A DNA stretch of 47,510 nt, from assembly GCA_964393465.1 (NCBI GenBank), contig CAYMTT010000002.1:1-47510 (forward strand), given 5' to 3'. Source of the DNA: CAYMTT01 sp964393465. GTDB lineage: Bacteria > Patescibacteriota > Minisyncoccia > Minisyncoccales > MHMH01. The stretch's first letter is position 1; every line of letters starts with the position of its first letter. Below are positions 14,013 to 22,552 of this stretch, piece after piece. A model generated the notes under the pieces. That model was not told the origin of the DNA. It did no database searches and saw only the letters and a list, made by a program, of their open reading frames with translations. Made by a program: the position numbers and the translations under genes.

Positions 14013-15272
14013 ATGTTACCGAGGGTAAAAACTTGGCCAAAAAAACTAGAGGGCTACCAAAAATTCACAACCAAAAAACAGCTTGAGCAGATAAAGCATC
14101 TTTCCCAGGAGCTCAAAGGGCTGAAAGTTGCGATGGTCAACTCAACCCCCAGGGGAGGAGGAGTGGCAGAAGTAATGAAAAGCTTGGTTCCCATGATGAA
14201 AGGAGTGGGGATTAAAGTGGAATGGTACACTATCCCCGGGCGCGAAGATTTCTTTAAAATCACCAAGGAGATGCACAACGCTCTCCAAGGGAAGCAATAC
14301 GAATTCGGCTTCAAGGCCAGAAAAAGGTATTTAAAGCACATGGAAAGAACCGCCTGCTTAATGCAGGACATGCGCCCGGATCTCTGGATAATACACGATC
14401 CCCAGCCTGCCGGAACCATTCAGTACCTTTCCAACTTCCATCCGTCTGTCTGTAGGCTGCACATAGACCTTACCACTCCCAACAGGGAAGTCTGGGATTT
14501 CGTTTCCGGCTACCTGGCAATGTACGACAGGGTGGTGGTAAGCTCAAAGGATTTCGTTAGGCCCGAAGTGAAAAAGAAAACCATAGTCTTTCCTCCGGCC
14601 ATCGATCCTCTTTCCCCGAAAAACCAGCCCCTGGACGTCAAAAACTGCAGAGAGATAATCAAGAGCTTCGGGATCAACCCCAACCGGCCCCTGGTAACCC
14701 AGGTTTCCAGATTCGATCCTTGGAAAGCTCCCATGGAGGTGGTCAAAAGCTACCAGCTGGCCAAAAAGAAAATCCCCGACTTGCAGCTGGCCATGGTGGG
14801 GCTCTTTCTGGCCCAGGACGACCCGGAAGCCATCAAGGTCTACAAAGAAGTGAGAAAGGCGACGGGGGGAGATCCCGACGTATTTTTATTCGCCGATCCC
14901 AAATACCTGGGAGGGTTGAAAATAAGTACGTTCGTCAACTCCATACAGGGAGCCTCGGACATTATCCTGCAAAACTCCAAAAAAGAAGGTTTCGGGCTTA
15001 CGGTAGCCGAAGCCATGTGGAAAGAAAAGCCGGTTATCGGAGGGGGCGCGGCCGGCATAAAATACCAGATAAAGCAGGGAAAAAACGGATTCGTGGCCTC
15101 CACTCCAAAGGAAATGTCGGAAAGAATCGAAGAATTGATAAAAGACCCCCAGTTGGCTTCAAAAATAAGCAGGAACGCCCGCCGATCGGTCAAAAGAAAC
15201 TTCCTGATGCCCAGGCTTTTGAAAGACTACCTTTTCTTGTTCAAACATTTAATCTTAAACTGTCGCAGATAA
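14013..15272 (+). CDS. GT4 glycosyltransferase, trehalose synthase (TreT)-like
   Basis: A 419-residue GT-B fold glycosyltransferase. The N-terminal domain carries VNSTPRGGGVAEVMKSLVP and EWYTIPG, which resemble TreT-type trehalose glycosyltransferases (nucleotide-sugar plus glucose to trehalose). The C-terminal nucleotide-sugar domain has VTQVSRFDPWKAP, the NSKKEGFGLTVAEAMWKEKP motif with the GT4 E-x7-E pair, and GG-GIKYQI. The length fits the family. Trehalose as product is inferred from similarity of motifs; related GT4 enzymes with other acceptors cannot be excluded. rpsO starts four bases downstream, so they may be co-transcribed. Confidence 0.82.
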   Translation: MLPRVKTWPKKLEGYQKFTTKKQLEQIKHLSQELKGLKVAMVNSTPRGGGVAEVMKSLVPMMKGVGIKVEWYTIPGREDFFKITKEMHNALQGKQYEFGFKARKRYLKHMERTACLMQDMRPDLWIIHDPQPAGTIQYLSNFHPSVCRLHIDLTTPNREVWDFVSGYLAMYDRVVVSSKDFVRPEVKKKTIVFPPAIDPLSPKNQPLDVKNCREIIKSFGINPNRPLVTQVSRFDPWKAPMEVVKSYQLAKKKIPDLQLAMVGLFLAQDDPEAIKVYKEVRKATGGDPDVFLFADPKYLGGLKISTFVNSIQGASDIILQNSKKEGFGLTVAEAMWKEKPVIGGGAAGIKYQIKQGKNGFVASTPKEMSERIEELIKDPQLASKISRNARRSVKRNFLMPRLLKDYLFLFKHLILNCRR

Positions 15273-15276
15273 AAAC

Positions 15277-15549
15277 ATGCTTCCAGCAGAAGATAAAACC
15301 CAAATAATAAAGAAGTACAAGCTTCACGAAAAGGACACCGGATCCCCAGAGGTTCAGGTCGCCCTTTTGACAGAAGAAATAGAGAGGCTGCTTTCCCATT
15401 TGAAAAAGCACAAAAAAGACTTCCATTCAAAAAGAGGGCTTTTGAAAATGGTGGCCAAAAGAAGGAAACTCCTTGACTACCTGAAAAACGAAGACCCAAA
15501 AAGATACGCTTCTACCATCAAAAAAGTAGCCTTAAAATTAAAAAAATAA
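15277..15549 (+). CDS. rpsO: 30S ribosomal protein bS15 (uS15)
   Basis: A 90-residue ribosomal protein S15, which binds the central domain of 16S rRNA early in assembly. Family motifs are clear: DTGSPEVQVALLTEEI, LSHLKKHKKDFHSKRGLL and VAKRRKLLDYLK. The length is standard. It lies in the conserved rpsO-pnp neighbourhood, here with a NYN-domain gene inserted between the two. Confidence 0.97.
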   Translation: MLPAEDKTQIIKKYKLHEKDTGSPEVQVALLTEEIERLLSHLKKHKKDFHSKRGLLKMVAKRRKLLDYLKNEDPKRYASTIKKVALKLKK

Positions 15550-15552
15550 GGC

Positions 15553-16053
15553 ATGGTCAAGTTAAAAGAGCAGCGGGTCGGAATTCTCATTGACGTGCAG
15601 AATCTCTACCATTCGGCAAAAAACCTCTACAGGTCCAAAGTCAATTTTTCAGAAATCTTGAAAACCGGAGTAGCGGGCAGAAAACTGATACGGGCTTTCG
15701 CCTACGTGGTAAGGACAAAGACCGGGGAAGAGCGGCCCTTTTTCGACGCCCTGGTCAAACTGGGCATAGAAACCAGAATAAAAGACCTTCAAGAATATTT
15801 TGGCGGTTTGAAAAAAGCCGACTGGGACGTGGGAATAACCGTTGACGCGGTAAGAGCGTCCGCCAGCGTGGACGTCATAGTCCTGGTTTCCGGAGACGGA
15901 GATTTCATCCAATTGGTCGAATACCTGAAAAACCAAGGCAAAAGAGTGGAGGTTATGGCTTTCGGAAAATCGGCTTCCAGCAAACTCAAGGAAACCGCTG
16001 ACGAATTCACCGACCTGGGAGAAAATCCGGCCAAATACTTGCTTAAAAGATAA
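15553..16053 (+). CDS. NYN-domain (LabA/DUF88-type) putative ribonuclease
   Basis: A 166-residue single-domain protein of the PIN-like NYN family. The acidic motifs expected in the active site are present: GILIDVQNLY near residue 11, DWDVGITVDAVRASASVDVI in the middle and LVSGDGDFIQLVEYL. NYN proteins are metal-dependent RNases or RNA-processing factors. The gene starts three bases after rpsO and ends eight bases before pnp, which points to a role in RNA turnover together with PNPase, although that partnership is inferred only from position. Confidence 0.85.
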   Translation: MVKLKEQRVGILIDVQNLYHSAKNLYRSKVNFSEILKTGVAGRKLIRAFAYVVRTKTGEERPFFDALVKLGIETRIKDLQEYFGGLKKADWDVGITVDAVRASASVDVIVLVSGDGDFIQLVEYLKNQGKRVEVMAFGKSASSKLKETADEFTDLGENPAKYLLKR

Positions 16054-16061
16054 ACATTATT

Positions 16062-18176
16062 ATGGAAAATAAAAACTTCAAAAAAGAAATAGGAGGAAGA
16101 GAACTCCAAGTGGAATTCAAAAAAATGGCAGAACAGGCTTCCGGCAACTGCCTGGTCAGATACGGAGACACGGTTGTCATGGCCACTGCCGTAATGGCCC
16201 AAAAGGACGTGGAAGGCAAAGATTTCTTTCCTTTGACGGTCGAGTTTGAAGAAAAATTTTACGCGGCGGGAAAAATACTCGGTTCCCGCTTTTTAAGAAG
16301 GGAAAACAGGCCTTCCGAAGAAGCCATACTGACAGCCAGAGCCATAGACAGAGCTATCAGGCCCAGATTCCCAAAAGATTTCAAAAGAGAAGTCCAAGTG
16401 GTAATTACCTGCCTTTCCTGGGACGGAGAAAACGACCCCGACGTAATAGGCTTGATGGCAGCCTCCTTGGCCTTGTCGGTTTCCAATATTCCTTGGGAAG
16501 GTCCAATAGCTGCAGTCAGGACCGGAAAAAAGGAAGACCGATTAATATTCAACCCCACTTACAAAGAAAGAGAGGAAGCGGAGATGGAAATGCTTCTGAC
16601 CGCCCCGGAAGAAGATCTGGTTAATATGATAGAAATGGAAGGTTCTCAGCTCCAGGAAGAAGAAATTATGGAAATTTACGATTTCGTAAAGCCGGAAATA
16701 AAAAAGCTGCTCGATTTCCAGAAAGACATAATCAAGGAAATGGGCGAAAAAAAGGCGGAAATCGAATTCGGCCAGAGGGATTTGCAGTTTGAAGAAGAAA
16801 TGAGAAAATTCCTGGGCGACAGGCTGGAAAAAGCGGTTTTCGGCAAAAAAACCAAAGCCGAAAAATCCCAGCAAACGGATAAAATAAAAGAAGATCTTTT
16901 CGAATTTGCCGAAAACAAATTCCCGGGAGAGAAAAAATCGGAATATGTCAAAGCCTTCCTTGACCGGGAAACCGACCGCATCGTCCACCAGAAAGCCATC
17001 GAGAAAGGAGAAAGGCCCGACGGCAGAAAACCCGACCAGGTCAGGGAAATTACAGGCCAGGTGGGAATCCTGCCCAGAACCCACGGATCCGGTCTCTTTT
17101 CCAGGGGAATTACAAGAGCCCTTTCCATACTCACTCTGGGCTCTCCCAGCGACGTCAAAATGATGGAAGGCATGGAAGTCAGGGGAAAGAAGCGTTTCAT
17201 GCACCACTACAACTTCCCGCCTTACTGTTCGGGGGAAATAAAACCCATGAGGGGCCCGGGCAGAAGGGAAATAGGGCACGGCATGCTGGCAGAAAAAGCC
17301 CTGACCCCTTTGATTCCCGACGTCGAAGAATTCCCCTATACCATAAGAGTGGTGACCGAAATCCTTTCTTCCAACGGATCCACTTCCATGGCTTCGGTTT
17401 CGGCAGCCTCCTTAGCCTTAATGGACGCCGGAGTCCCGATAAAGGAACCGGCCACGGGAATCGCCATAGGCTTGATGTCCGACCAAAAAGGCAACTATAA
17501 GCTGCTGGCCGACATTCAAGGGCCCGAAGACCATCACGGAGACATGGATTTCAAGGTGGCCGGAACCAAAAAAGGAATCACCGCCATCCAGCTGGACGTG
17601 AAAGTGAAGGGAATAAGCAGAGAAATGTTCAAGGAAGCCCTGGAGCTCGGCAAAAAAAGCAGGCTCCAAATACTGGAAACCATGGAAAAAACCATTCCGG
17701 GGTCGAGAAAAGAACTTTCCCAATGGGCTCCCCGCATTTACACCTTCCAGATAAAACCAGACAAGATAAGAGAGGTTATCGGTCCGGGAGGCAAGATCAT
17801 AAACGAGATAATCGAAACATGCGAAGTTTCCATAGACATTGAAGACTCGGGCAAAATATTCATTACCGCCGAAAAAGAAGAAGCGGCAGAAAAAGCTCTT
17901 TCCTGGATTAAAAATATCACCAGGGAGGTGAAGCCCGGCGAAGTCTTCCAGGGCAAAGTTAAAAGGATTCTCAATTTCGGAGCCTTTGTCGAAATTCTTC
18001 CCGGCCAGGAAGGCCTGGTTCACATTTCCCAGCTGGCTCCCTACCGGGTGGAAAAAGTGGAAGATATAGTCAAAGTGGGGGACATGGTCCCGGTAAAAGT
18101 CTTAGAAATAGACGAACAGGGTAGAATTAATTTATCAATTAAAGCCCTGAAAAATGGCGAACGAGGAACAAAATAA
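16062..18176 (+). CDS. pnp: Polyribonucleotide nucleotidyltransferase (PNPase)
   Basis: A 704-residue 3'-5' phosphorolytic exoribonuclease. Two RNase PH cores are visible: the first with LVRYGDTVVMATAVMAQKDV and SRFLRREN.PSEEAILTAR, the second with RPDGRKPDQVREI, HGSGLFSRG, LSSNGSTSMASVSAASLALM and the metal-binding DHHGDMDFKVAG. A KH domain (IREVIGPGGKIINEI) and an S1 domain (GKVKRILNFGAFVEILPG, GLVHISQL) close the protein. The length is normal. The last 23 bases overlap the start of the next gene. Confidence 0.97.
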   Translation: MENKNFKKEIGGRELQVEFKKMAEQASGNCLVRYGDTVVMATAVMAQKDVEGKDFFPLTVEFEEKFYAAGKILGSRFLRRENRPSEEAILTARAIDRAIRPRFPKDFKREVQVVITCLSWDGENDPDVIGLMAASLALSVSNIPWEGPIAAVRTGKKEDRLIFNPTYKEREEAEMEMLLTAPEEDLVNMIEMEGSQLQEEEIMEIYDFVKPEIKKLLDFQKDIIKEMGEKKAEIEFGQRDLQFEEEMRKFLGDRLEKAVFGKKTKAEKSQQTDKIKEDLFEFAENKFPGEKKSEYVKAFLDRETDRIVHQKAIEKGERPDGRKPDQVREITGQVGILPRTHGSGLFSRGITRALSILTLGSPSDVKMMEGMEVRGKKRFMHHYNFPPYCSGEIKPMRGPGRREIGHGMLAEKALTPLIPDVEEFPYTIRVVTEILSSNGSTSMASVSAASLALMDAGVPIKEPATGIAIGLMSDQKGNYKLLADIQGPEDHHGDMDFKVAGTKKGITAIQLDVKVKGISREMFKEALELGKKSRLQILETMEKTIPGSRKELSQWAPRIYTFQIKPDKIREVIGPGGKIINEIIETCEVSIDIEDSGKIFITAEKEEAAEKALSWIKNITREVKPGEVFQGKVKRILNFGAFVEILPGQEGLVHISQLAPYRVEKVEDIVKVGDMVPVKVLEIDEQGRINLSIKALKNGERGTK

Positions 18177-20658
18177 AAAAAAGCAGTATTTCAGCAGGGA
18201 AGATATAAGGACGATGGCAAAGGATATCCAGAAAATCCAGGAGGGGGAAGCCGCCCAAAAAAGGGAAAAAATAGCAGGATTAAGGACCGATGAAGAAAAA
18301 AGACAGGAGAAAGAAAGGCAGCAAATGGCAGCAAAAGCGGCCCAAGAAAGGGAAAAATCCCAAAAAGAAATACTTGAACGTGAAGAGCATTTCAAAGAGC
18401 TCCAGCAAGAAAGAGAAAGAAAAAAAGCTCAAGAGGTCCCCCAGGAAGTGACCAAGGCCCAGAAAATGAAAAAGGTGCTTTCCGAGGCCCAGAAAAGAGA
18501 AGAAGAGGCCCGGAAGAAATTCATGGAAAGGGTAGCCGGTAAAAAACCCGAACCCGCAGAGCCTCCTCCCGTCCCCAAATCCAAACCCTCTGCTCCGGAG
18601 CCCCAAGAAGAACCGCAGGAGCGTCCCTCGGAGCCTCAAGAAGAACCCCGAGAAAAAGAAAGCTCCCGGGAAACCTTCCTCCAGAGAACGGGCAAAAAGC
18701 CCAAAGACGTCATCGAAGAAAAAAGGCAGGAGATAAAAGAGCAGCTGGAATTCCTTCCGACCGATAAAAAACCTCTTCAGGAAGAAAAAGAAAGGCTTTC
18801 CAAAGAGATTGAAAGCGTTAAAGCTTCCCTTCCGCCTGTGCTGGAAAGGGAAAACGAGATAAAGAAAAAGAAAGAAGAAATAGAAAGAAGGGAAATGGCC
18901 GCCACCACCATCGAACTCAAGCAGGAAATAGAAAGGGAAAGATGGGCGGTCGAAGAGGAAAGGAAAAAAACGGAAAACGAGCGCTGGAAGATAGAAGACA
19001 GAATCAAGGAAATAGAACAAAGGATAAAAGAGTGCGAATCCGGTTCAAAAGAGCTTTCCCAGAGGGAAAAAGAACTCAACGACGAACTGGAAAAACTGGA
19101 TCTCCAGGAGAAAAAAATAGATCTTCTGGAAGAAAAAAAGAAACTCCAGAATAAACTGGATAAAGTCCTTGAAGAGAAAGAAGGGCCTTCCGGAGAACTG
19201 GCCAAAATAAACCGGATGAAAAGCGAAGTGAGAGAAAAACTGGCCAAAATTTCCATAGACGAAAACGAAGTTGAACAAAGGATAAAAGAAATCGAAAAAC
19301 AAATAGAACAAGCCTCCGACGAGCAGAAAAAACGCCAACTGATAGAACAAAGAAGATCAGAAGAAGAAAGAAGAAGAAAAACGGAGAAAGAAAGGTGGCT
19401 GCTGGAAACCCAGAAAGAAAAACTGGCCGCCCAAGAAAAAGAAATCGGTTTCACCCATCAAAGGCTATCAAAAAAAGAAAAACAGCTCCAAAAAGAGATC
19501 GACGAACTCAATTCCTCGATCGAAGACTTGCCCGAATTGAATATCCCCGGATTTAAAGAAAAATTCGAGGGACCGGCGCCGGTTCCTCCCCCTGCTCCCG
19601 AACCTCCTTCTCAAGAGCCGGAACCTCAAGCTCAAAAAGAAAAAGAGTCTCCCCCCGAGCCCGAAAAGGAACCTGCTCCCGAGCCCGAAAAGGAACCTGC
19701 TCCCGAACCCGAAAAAGAGTTTGACCGGGAAGAGCAGGAAAGAAAAGCTTTTATGGAAAGGGTTTCTGCCAAAAGCCGGGAAGGATCTTCGCCAAAATCT
19801 CCCTCTTTGCCGGAAACTCCATCCGAAAAAAAGCCCCAAAAACCTTCCTTGCCAGATATAAAAAAGCCGGGAATTCCAGAAAAAGCCTTGAGAAAAATAA
19901 AAAAGGCCGCTCTTCCCAAACCGGTACTGGAAAAACCCACCAAGAGGGAAAAATTCTGGATTAGATTCATTCTAAGCTTTTTAATAATCGCCATTCTGGC
20001 GGGAATTGTCACTTTTTGGTATTGGTATTTAAACGTCAGGGAAAAGGCGGAAAAGGAGCCTCCTCCCCAGCAAACCGAAGAACAGCAAGAAGAAGAGCAA
20101 ACGCCTTCTCCTTTGGTCTTTATGGACGAATCCCACACGGTGGAGATTTCTGGCCAAGACCAGCTGGTGGACGCCGTAGCCTTGGCCTTCCAGCGCCAAT
20201 TCCAGGAAGAAAAATTCACCAGAATAATAATAGAAAACACCCAGGAAAACGCTTTTCCCGGACTGCGGGAATTCTTGCAGGCTTTCCAGGTTAAAACCCC
20301 CTCGGGATTGTTCGACAAAGTCTCCTCTGAAGACTTCACCCTGTTCGTTTACGCTTCCGAAGGAGAAAACCGGCTGGGCTGGGTGGCCGAAAAGACAGAC
20401 GGCGGCCTTTATTCCCTGATAGAAGCCTGGGAGCCGAACATGGAAGCCCAAATGGAAAACCTTTTCCAGGTTTTGGGTAAGGTGGGTCCTGCCTCGGATT
20501 CCGATTTTAAAGAATCTTCTCACCAAGGAGTAGCTTTCCGCTATATTTCCTTCCAAACCCCAAATATGGGAATCTGCTGGGCGGTAACCGAGGACTATTT
20601 CATTTTTACCACTTCGGGAGAAAGCATAATTAAAATTATAGATAAGATAACCGAGTAG
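18154..20658 (+). CDS. Large coiled-coil, Pro-rich single-pass membrane protein, 834 aa
   Basis: I do not recognise a named family. Residues 1-480 are extremely rich in Glu, Lys, Arg and Gln and form a long predicted coiled coil, interrupted by Pro-rich linkers (for example PEPEKEPAPEPEKE repeats near 510-525). One transmembrane helix lies near residues 600-628 (FILSFLIIAILAGIVTFWYW). The remaining 200 residues would be outside the cell and form a compact domain ending GICWAVTEDYFIFTTSGESI, reminiscent of DUF3352-like ectodomains. The gene overlaps pnp by 23 bases. A scaffold linking cytoplasm and envelope is plausible but unproven. Confidence 0.8.
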   Translation: MANEEQNKKKQYFSREDIRTMAKDIQKIQEGEAAQKREKIAGLRTDEEKRQEKERQQMAAKAAQEREKSQKEILEREEHFKELQQERERKKAQEVPQEVTKAQKMKKVLSEAQKREEEARKKFMERVAGKKPEPAEPPPVPKSKPSAPEPQEEPQERPSEPQEEPREKESSRETFLQRTGKKPKDVIEEKRQEIKEQLEFLPTDKKPLQEEKERLSKEIESVKASLPPVLERENEIKKKKEEIERREMAATTIELKQEIERERWAVEEERKKTENERWKIEDRIKEIEQRIKECESGSKELSQREKELNDELEKLDLQEKKIDLLEEKKKLQNKLDKVLEEKEGPSGELAKINRMKSEVREKLAKISIDENEVEQRIKEIEKQIEQASDEQKKRQLIEQRRSEEERRRKTEKERWLLETQKEKLAAQEKEIGFTHQRLSKKEKQLQKEIDELNSSIEDLPELNIPGFKEKFEGPAPVPPPAPEPPSQEPEPQAQKEKESPPEPEKEPAPEPEKEPAPEPEKEFDREEQERKAFMERVSAKSREGSSPKSPSLPETPSEKKPQKPSLPDIKKPGIPEKALRKIKKAALPKPVLEKPTKREKFWIRFILSFLIIAILAGIVTFWYWYLNVREKAEKEPPPQQTEEQQEEEQTPSPLVFMDESHTVEISGQDQLVDAVALAFQRQFQEEKFTRIIIENTQENAFPGLREFLQAFQVKTPSGLFDKVSSEDFTLFVYASEGENRLGWVAEKTDGGLYSLIEAWEPNMEAQMENLFQVLGKVGPASDSDFKESSHQGVAFRYISFQTPNMGICWAVTEDYFIFTTSGESIIKIIDKITE

Positions 20659-20696
20659 CTCTCAAAATTCACAAAGGTGAGGAAAAACTGTGGAAA

Positions 20697-20918
20697 AACT
20701 TTGGATTCGAGCCTAATTTGAACTTAATTTGGAAACTTGACTCGATTCCAGACCCGTGAGATAATGACTTCAGAACCTTCCCGCTGGAATTTCAGGCAAT
20801 CAGCCGAATTCCGGCCAACATATTCACAAGGAAGCTGGGCGAAAGTCCAGATTTCAAAGGGGGTTGAGTCCCTGAAGTAATTTTTCAAAAAGCGGGCTTA
20901 CCAACCCCTTATTTTTTT
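20697..20918 (+). ncRNA. Candidate structured RNA or attenuating leader before the DksA-like gene
   Basis: The 266 bases between two genes hold no ORF of note but several good helices: 20700-20711 with 20741-20752 (12 pairs, one mismatch); 20783-20791 with 20807-20815 (nine pairs); a GAAA tetraloop hairpin 20835-20840 with 20845-20850; and, near the end, 20857-20866 with 20902-20910 (nine pairs, one bulge) followed by seven T at 20912-20918. A competing hairpin 20853-20861 with 20870-20876 uses the same 5' strand as the terminator stem. The T run ends seven bases before the ATG of the next gene. It could be an independent ncRNA or a terminator/antiterminator leader. No clear promoter was found. 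Confidence 0.45.
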
Positions 20919-20924
20919 ACTCCG

Positions 20925-21302
20925 ATGAACAAAAATTTAACCAAAAAGCTGCAAGAAGAGCTGAAAAAAAGAAAAGCTGCCCTGGAAGAGCAGCTGGCAA
21001 CCTTTGCCGAGAAAGACCCCAATTTAAAAGGCGACTGGGATTCCAAATTTCCCAAGTTCGAAGGGGAATTCGGAGGAGCTATCCTGGAAACGGGAGCGGA
21101 CGAAGTGGAAGAATACGGCGCCCGGCTGCCAGTGGAATACAGTTTCGAAATAAGGCTGAAAGATATAGATGCGGCCCTGGAAAAAATCAAAAAAGGATCG
21201 GGCTACGGCAAATGCGAAAACTGCGGCAAAAAAATAGAAGAAGAACGACTAAAAATATATCCCGAAGCCAGGCTCTGTATGAAATGCCATTCCAAGAAAT
21301 AA
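20925..21302 (+). CDS. DksA/TraR-type zinc-finger protein
   Basis: A 125-residue protein with an N-terminal coiled coil (KKLQEELKKRKAALEEQLAT), a central segment, a second helix with KDIDAALEKI, and a C-terminal C4 zinc finger with Cys97, Cys100, Cys118 and Cys121 (CENCGKKIEE...LCMKC). DksA/TraR proteins enter the RNA polymerase secondary channel and tune transcription initiation. The acidic residues at the coiled-coil tip are partly conserved (D80, D82), so real DksA-like activity is uncertain. It has no Shine-Dalgarno and follows directly on a structured T-tailed region. A terminator stands right behind the stop codon. Confidence 0.85.
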   Translation: MNKNLTKKLQEELKKRKAALEEQLATFAEKDPNLKGDWDSKFPKFEGEFGGAILETGADEVEEYGARLPVEYSFEIRLKDIDAALEKIKKGSGYGKCENCGKKIEEERLKIYPEARLCMKCHSKK

Positions 21303-21331
21303 AAAAACCGCTCTCTCGAAGGCGGTTTTTT
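21302..21331. terminator. Bidirectional intrinsic terminator
   Basis: AAAAAACCGC (21302-21311) pairs with GCGGTTTTTT (21322-21331), loop of ten. It separates the convergent DksA-like gene and the LysM-CHAP unit. Confidence 0.8.
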
Positions 21332-21333
21332 CG

Positions 21334-21423
21334 TTAGGAAATTAACACTCCTATCCTATCCAGTAAAATTAGAATGACTATTCCTATCAAAAAGACCCAG
21401 ATTAGAACGAATTCCAGAGACAT
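21334..21423 (-). CDS. Possible 29-aa single-pass membrane peptide
   Basis: A 29-codon frame encoding MSLEFVLIWVFLIGIVILIL followed by LDRIGVLIS, almost entirely one transmembrane helix. It starts three bases after the stop of the LysM-CHAP gene on the same strand and ends just before a terminator, so it fills the end of that transcript exactly. No Shine-Dalgarno is visible, and translation would rely on coupling. Small membrane peptides are often missed, but chance cannot be excluded at this length. Confidence 0.4.
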   Translation of the reverse strand: MSLEFVLIWVFLIGIVILILLDRIGVLIS

Positions 21424-21426
21424 ATT

Positions 21427-22455
21427 TCAGTAAATATATCCTTTTATCAAAGGGTCCCCGACGGTCAATGTCCTATAATTCATCTTGCCCCAGCCAATGT
21501 AGTTCATTTCAGAAAACACCACTTTATTTCCTTTAACCTGCTCAACATAGCCTACGTGGCCGTAAAGCCTATGGCCTTCCAAAGAGATAACAGCTCCCGT
21601 CTGGGGGACGCAGTATCTTCCCGTGCAAGTGGAATAGCCCGCCGCCGCGGCGTTGGGGAGCCAGTCTTTGGCATTTCCCCAGGTAGGAACGGCTCTTTTC
21701 TGGGCCACCCACCAGGTGCACTGGCCGTAAGGGAAAGCGTGGCTTTTGCCGTAAAAATCGTTGGTGGAAAGACCCGACAGGGTTTCTGCAGTGGAAGATT
21801 GGCTTACAGAAGAATAAGAAGGCATTTGCCCTCCCGGTATAATCAATACTTCCCCTTCGAAAACGTCCCCGTTGCCGTTAATGTCATTGAAAGCGAATAC
21901 GTCTTTCGCTTCCGCCTTGTATTCTTCAGCTATAGTGCTAACTGTATCTCCCGATTCCACCAGATGCATGACTCCCGAGACGGGAAGTATAAGGAGTTTC
22001 TGACCCGGCCTTATCAAGGCGCTGTCAACGTCATTGGCCCAAATAATAGTGTCTATGGACACTCCGAATTCTACGGCTATGGACCATAAACTGTCTCCCT
22101 TTTTTATCTCATACTCTATAATCTCCCTTCTGGCCCCTTCAAAATCGGAACCTTCCATTAAAGCTCCCAGAACCTGGGGAGTGGCCATAATTGGAGGAGA
22201 AACCGAAGCCAAACTGTTATTTTGAACCAGACAAAGGTCGGGAGATTCCTTCACTTTGTCTTCCGGGAAAAGAAAAACCCTGCCTTGGCTGTCGGGGGTT
22301 TCGTAAAAAACGCTGTTGAAGTTTTCAGACGGCGCCGTACAAGCTGTCAGAAAAAAAAGAACGAGGGACGCCGCCCACAAATAAAGGAAGGGATCTTTTT
22401 TAGAGCCCTTTAAATGTTTCCATGCCTTGTAAATGGTATCTGGCAAGCTTTCCAT
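21427..22455 (-). CDS. LysM-CHAP peptidoglycan hydrolase, membrane anchored
   Basis: A 342-residue cell-wall enzyme. A hydrophobic N-terminal segment (FLYLWAASLVLFFLTAC) ends in a lipobox-like LTAC, so it may be a lipoprotein or simply anchored. Two LysM domains follow (YEIKKGDSLWSIAVEFGV and HLVESGDTVSTIAEEYKA), then a C-terminal CHAP amidase/endopeptidase domain with the catalytic Cys in YGQCTWWVAQ and His in YGHVGYVE. I chose ATG 22455 (MESLPDTIYK); the frame is open 22 codons further. It lies next to the VirB-like locus and could open the wall for that apparatus, as VirB1-type hydrolases do; this is inference. Confidence 0.88.
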   Translation of the reverse strand: MESLPDTIYKAWKHLKGSKKDPFLYLWAASLVLFFLTACTAPSENFNSVFYETPDSQGRVFLFPEDKVKESPDLCLVQNNSLASVSPPIMATPQVLGALMEGSDFEGARREIIEYEIKKGDSLWSIAVEFGVSIDTIIWANDVDSALIRPGQKLLILPVSGVMHLVESGDTVSTIAEEYKAEAKDVFAFNDINGNGDVFEGEVLIIPGGQMPSYSSVSQSSTAETLSGLSTNDFYGKSHAFPYGQCTWWVAQKRAVPTWGNAKDWLPNAAAAGYSTCTGRYCVPQTGAVISLEGHRLYGHVGYVEQVKGNKVVFSEMNYIGWGKMNYRTLTVGDPLIKGYIY

Positions 22456-22537
22456 AATTTTTTGCCCTTTTTTCAGGATATCACCGCCACCTTTAAAGTC
22501 AAGCGGTTTTTCCACACCCACAATAAGCTTTTTTTTA

Positions 22538-22546
22538 TGTTAAAAT
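22538..22546 (+). promoter_or_regulatory. Extended -10 promoter for rsmA, leaderless
   Basis: TGTTAAAAT; seven bases downstream of its last T is 22553, the A of the rsmA start codon. Confidence 0.6.
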
Positions 22547-22552
22547 GAGCTA

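Noticed and set aside
16542..17279. Open frame of 245 codons opposite pnp
   Set aside because: Antisense of a highly conserved gene, Phe-rich, no promoter or ribosome site.
19660..19730. PEPEKEPA repeats as a CRISPR or other DNA repeat array
   Set aside because: They are short in-frame codon repeats of a Pro/Glu linker, without spacers. No CRISPR array or cas gene is seen in the window.
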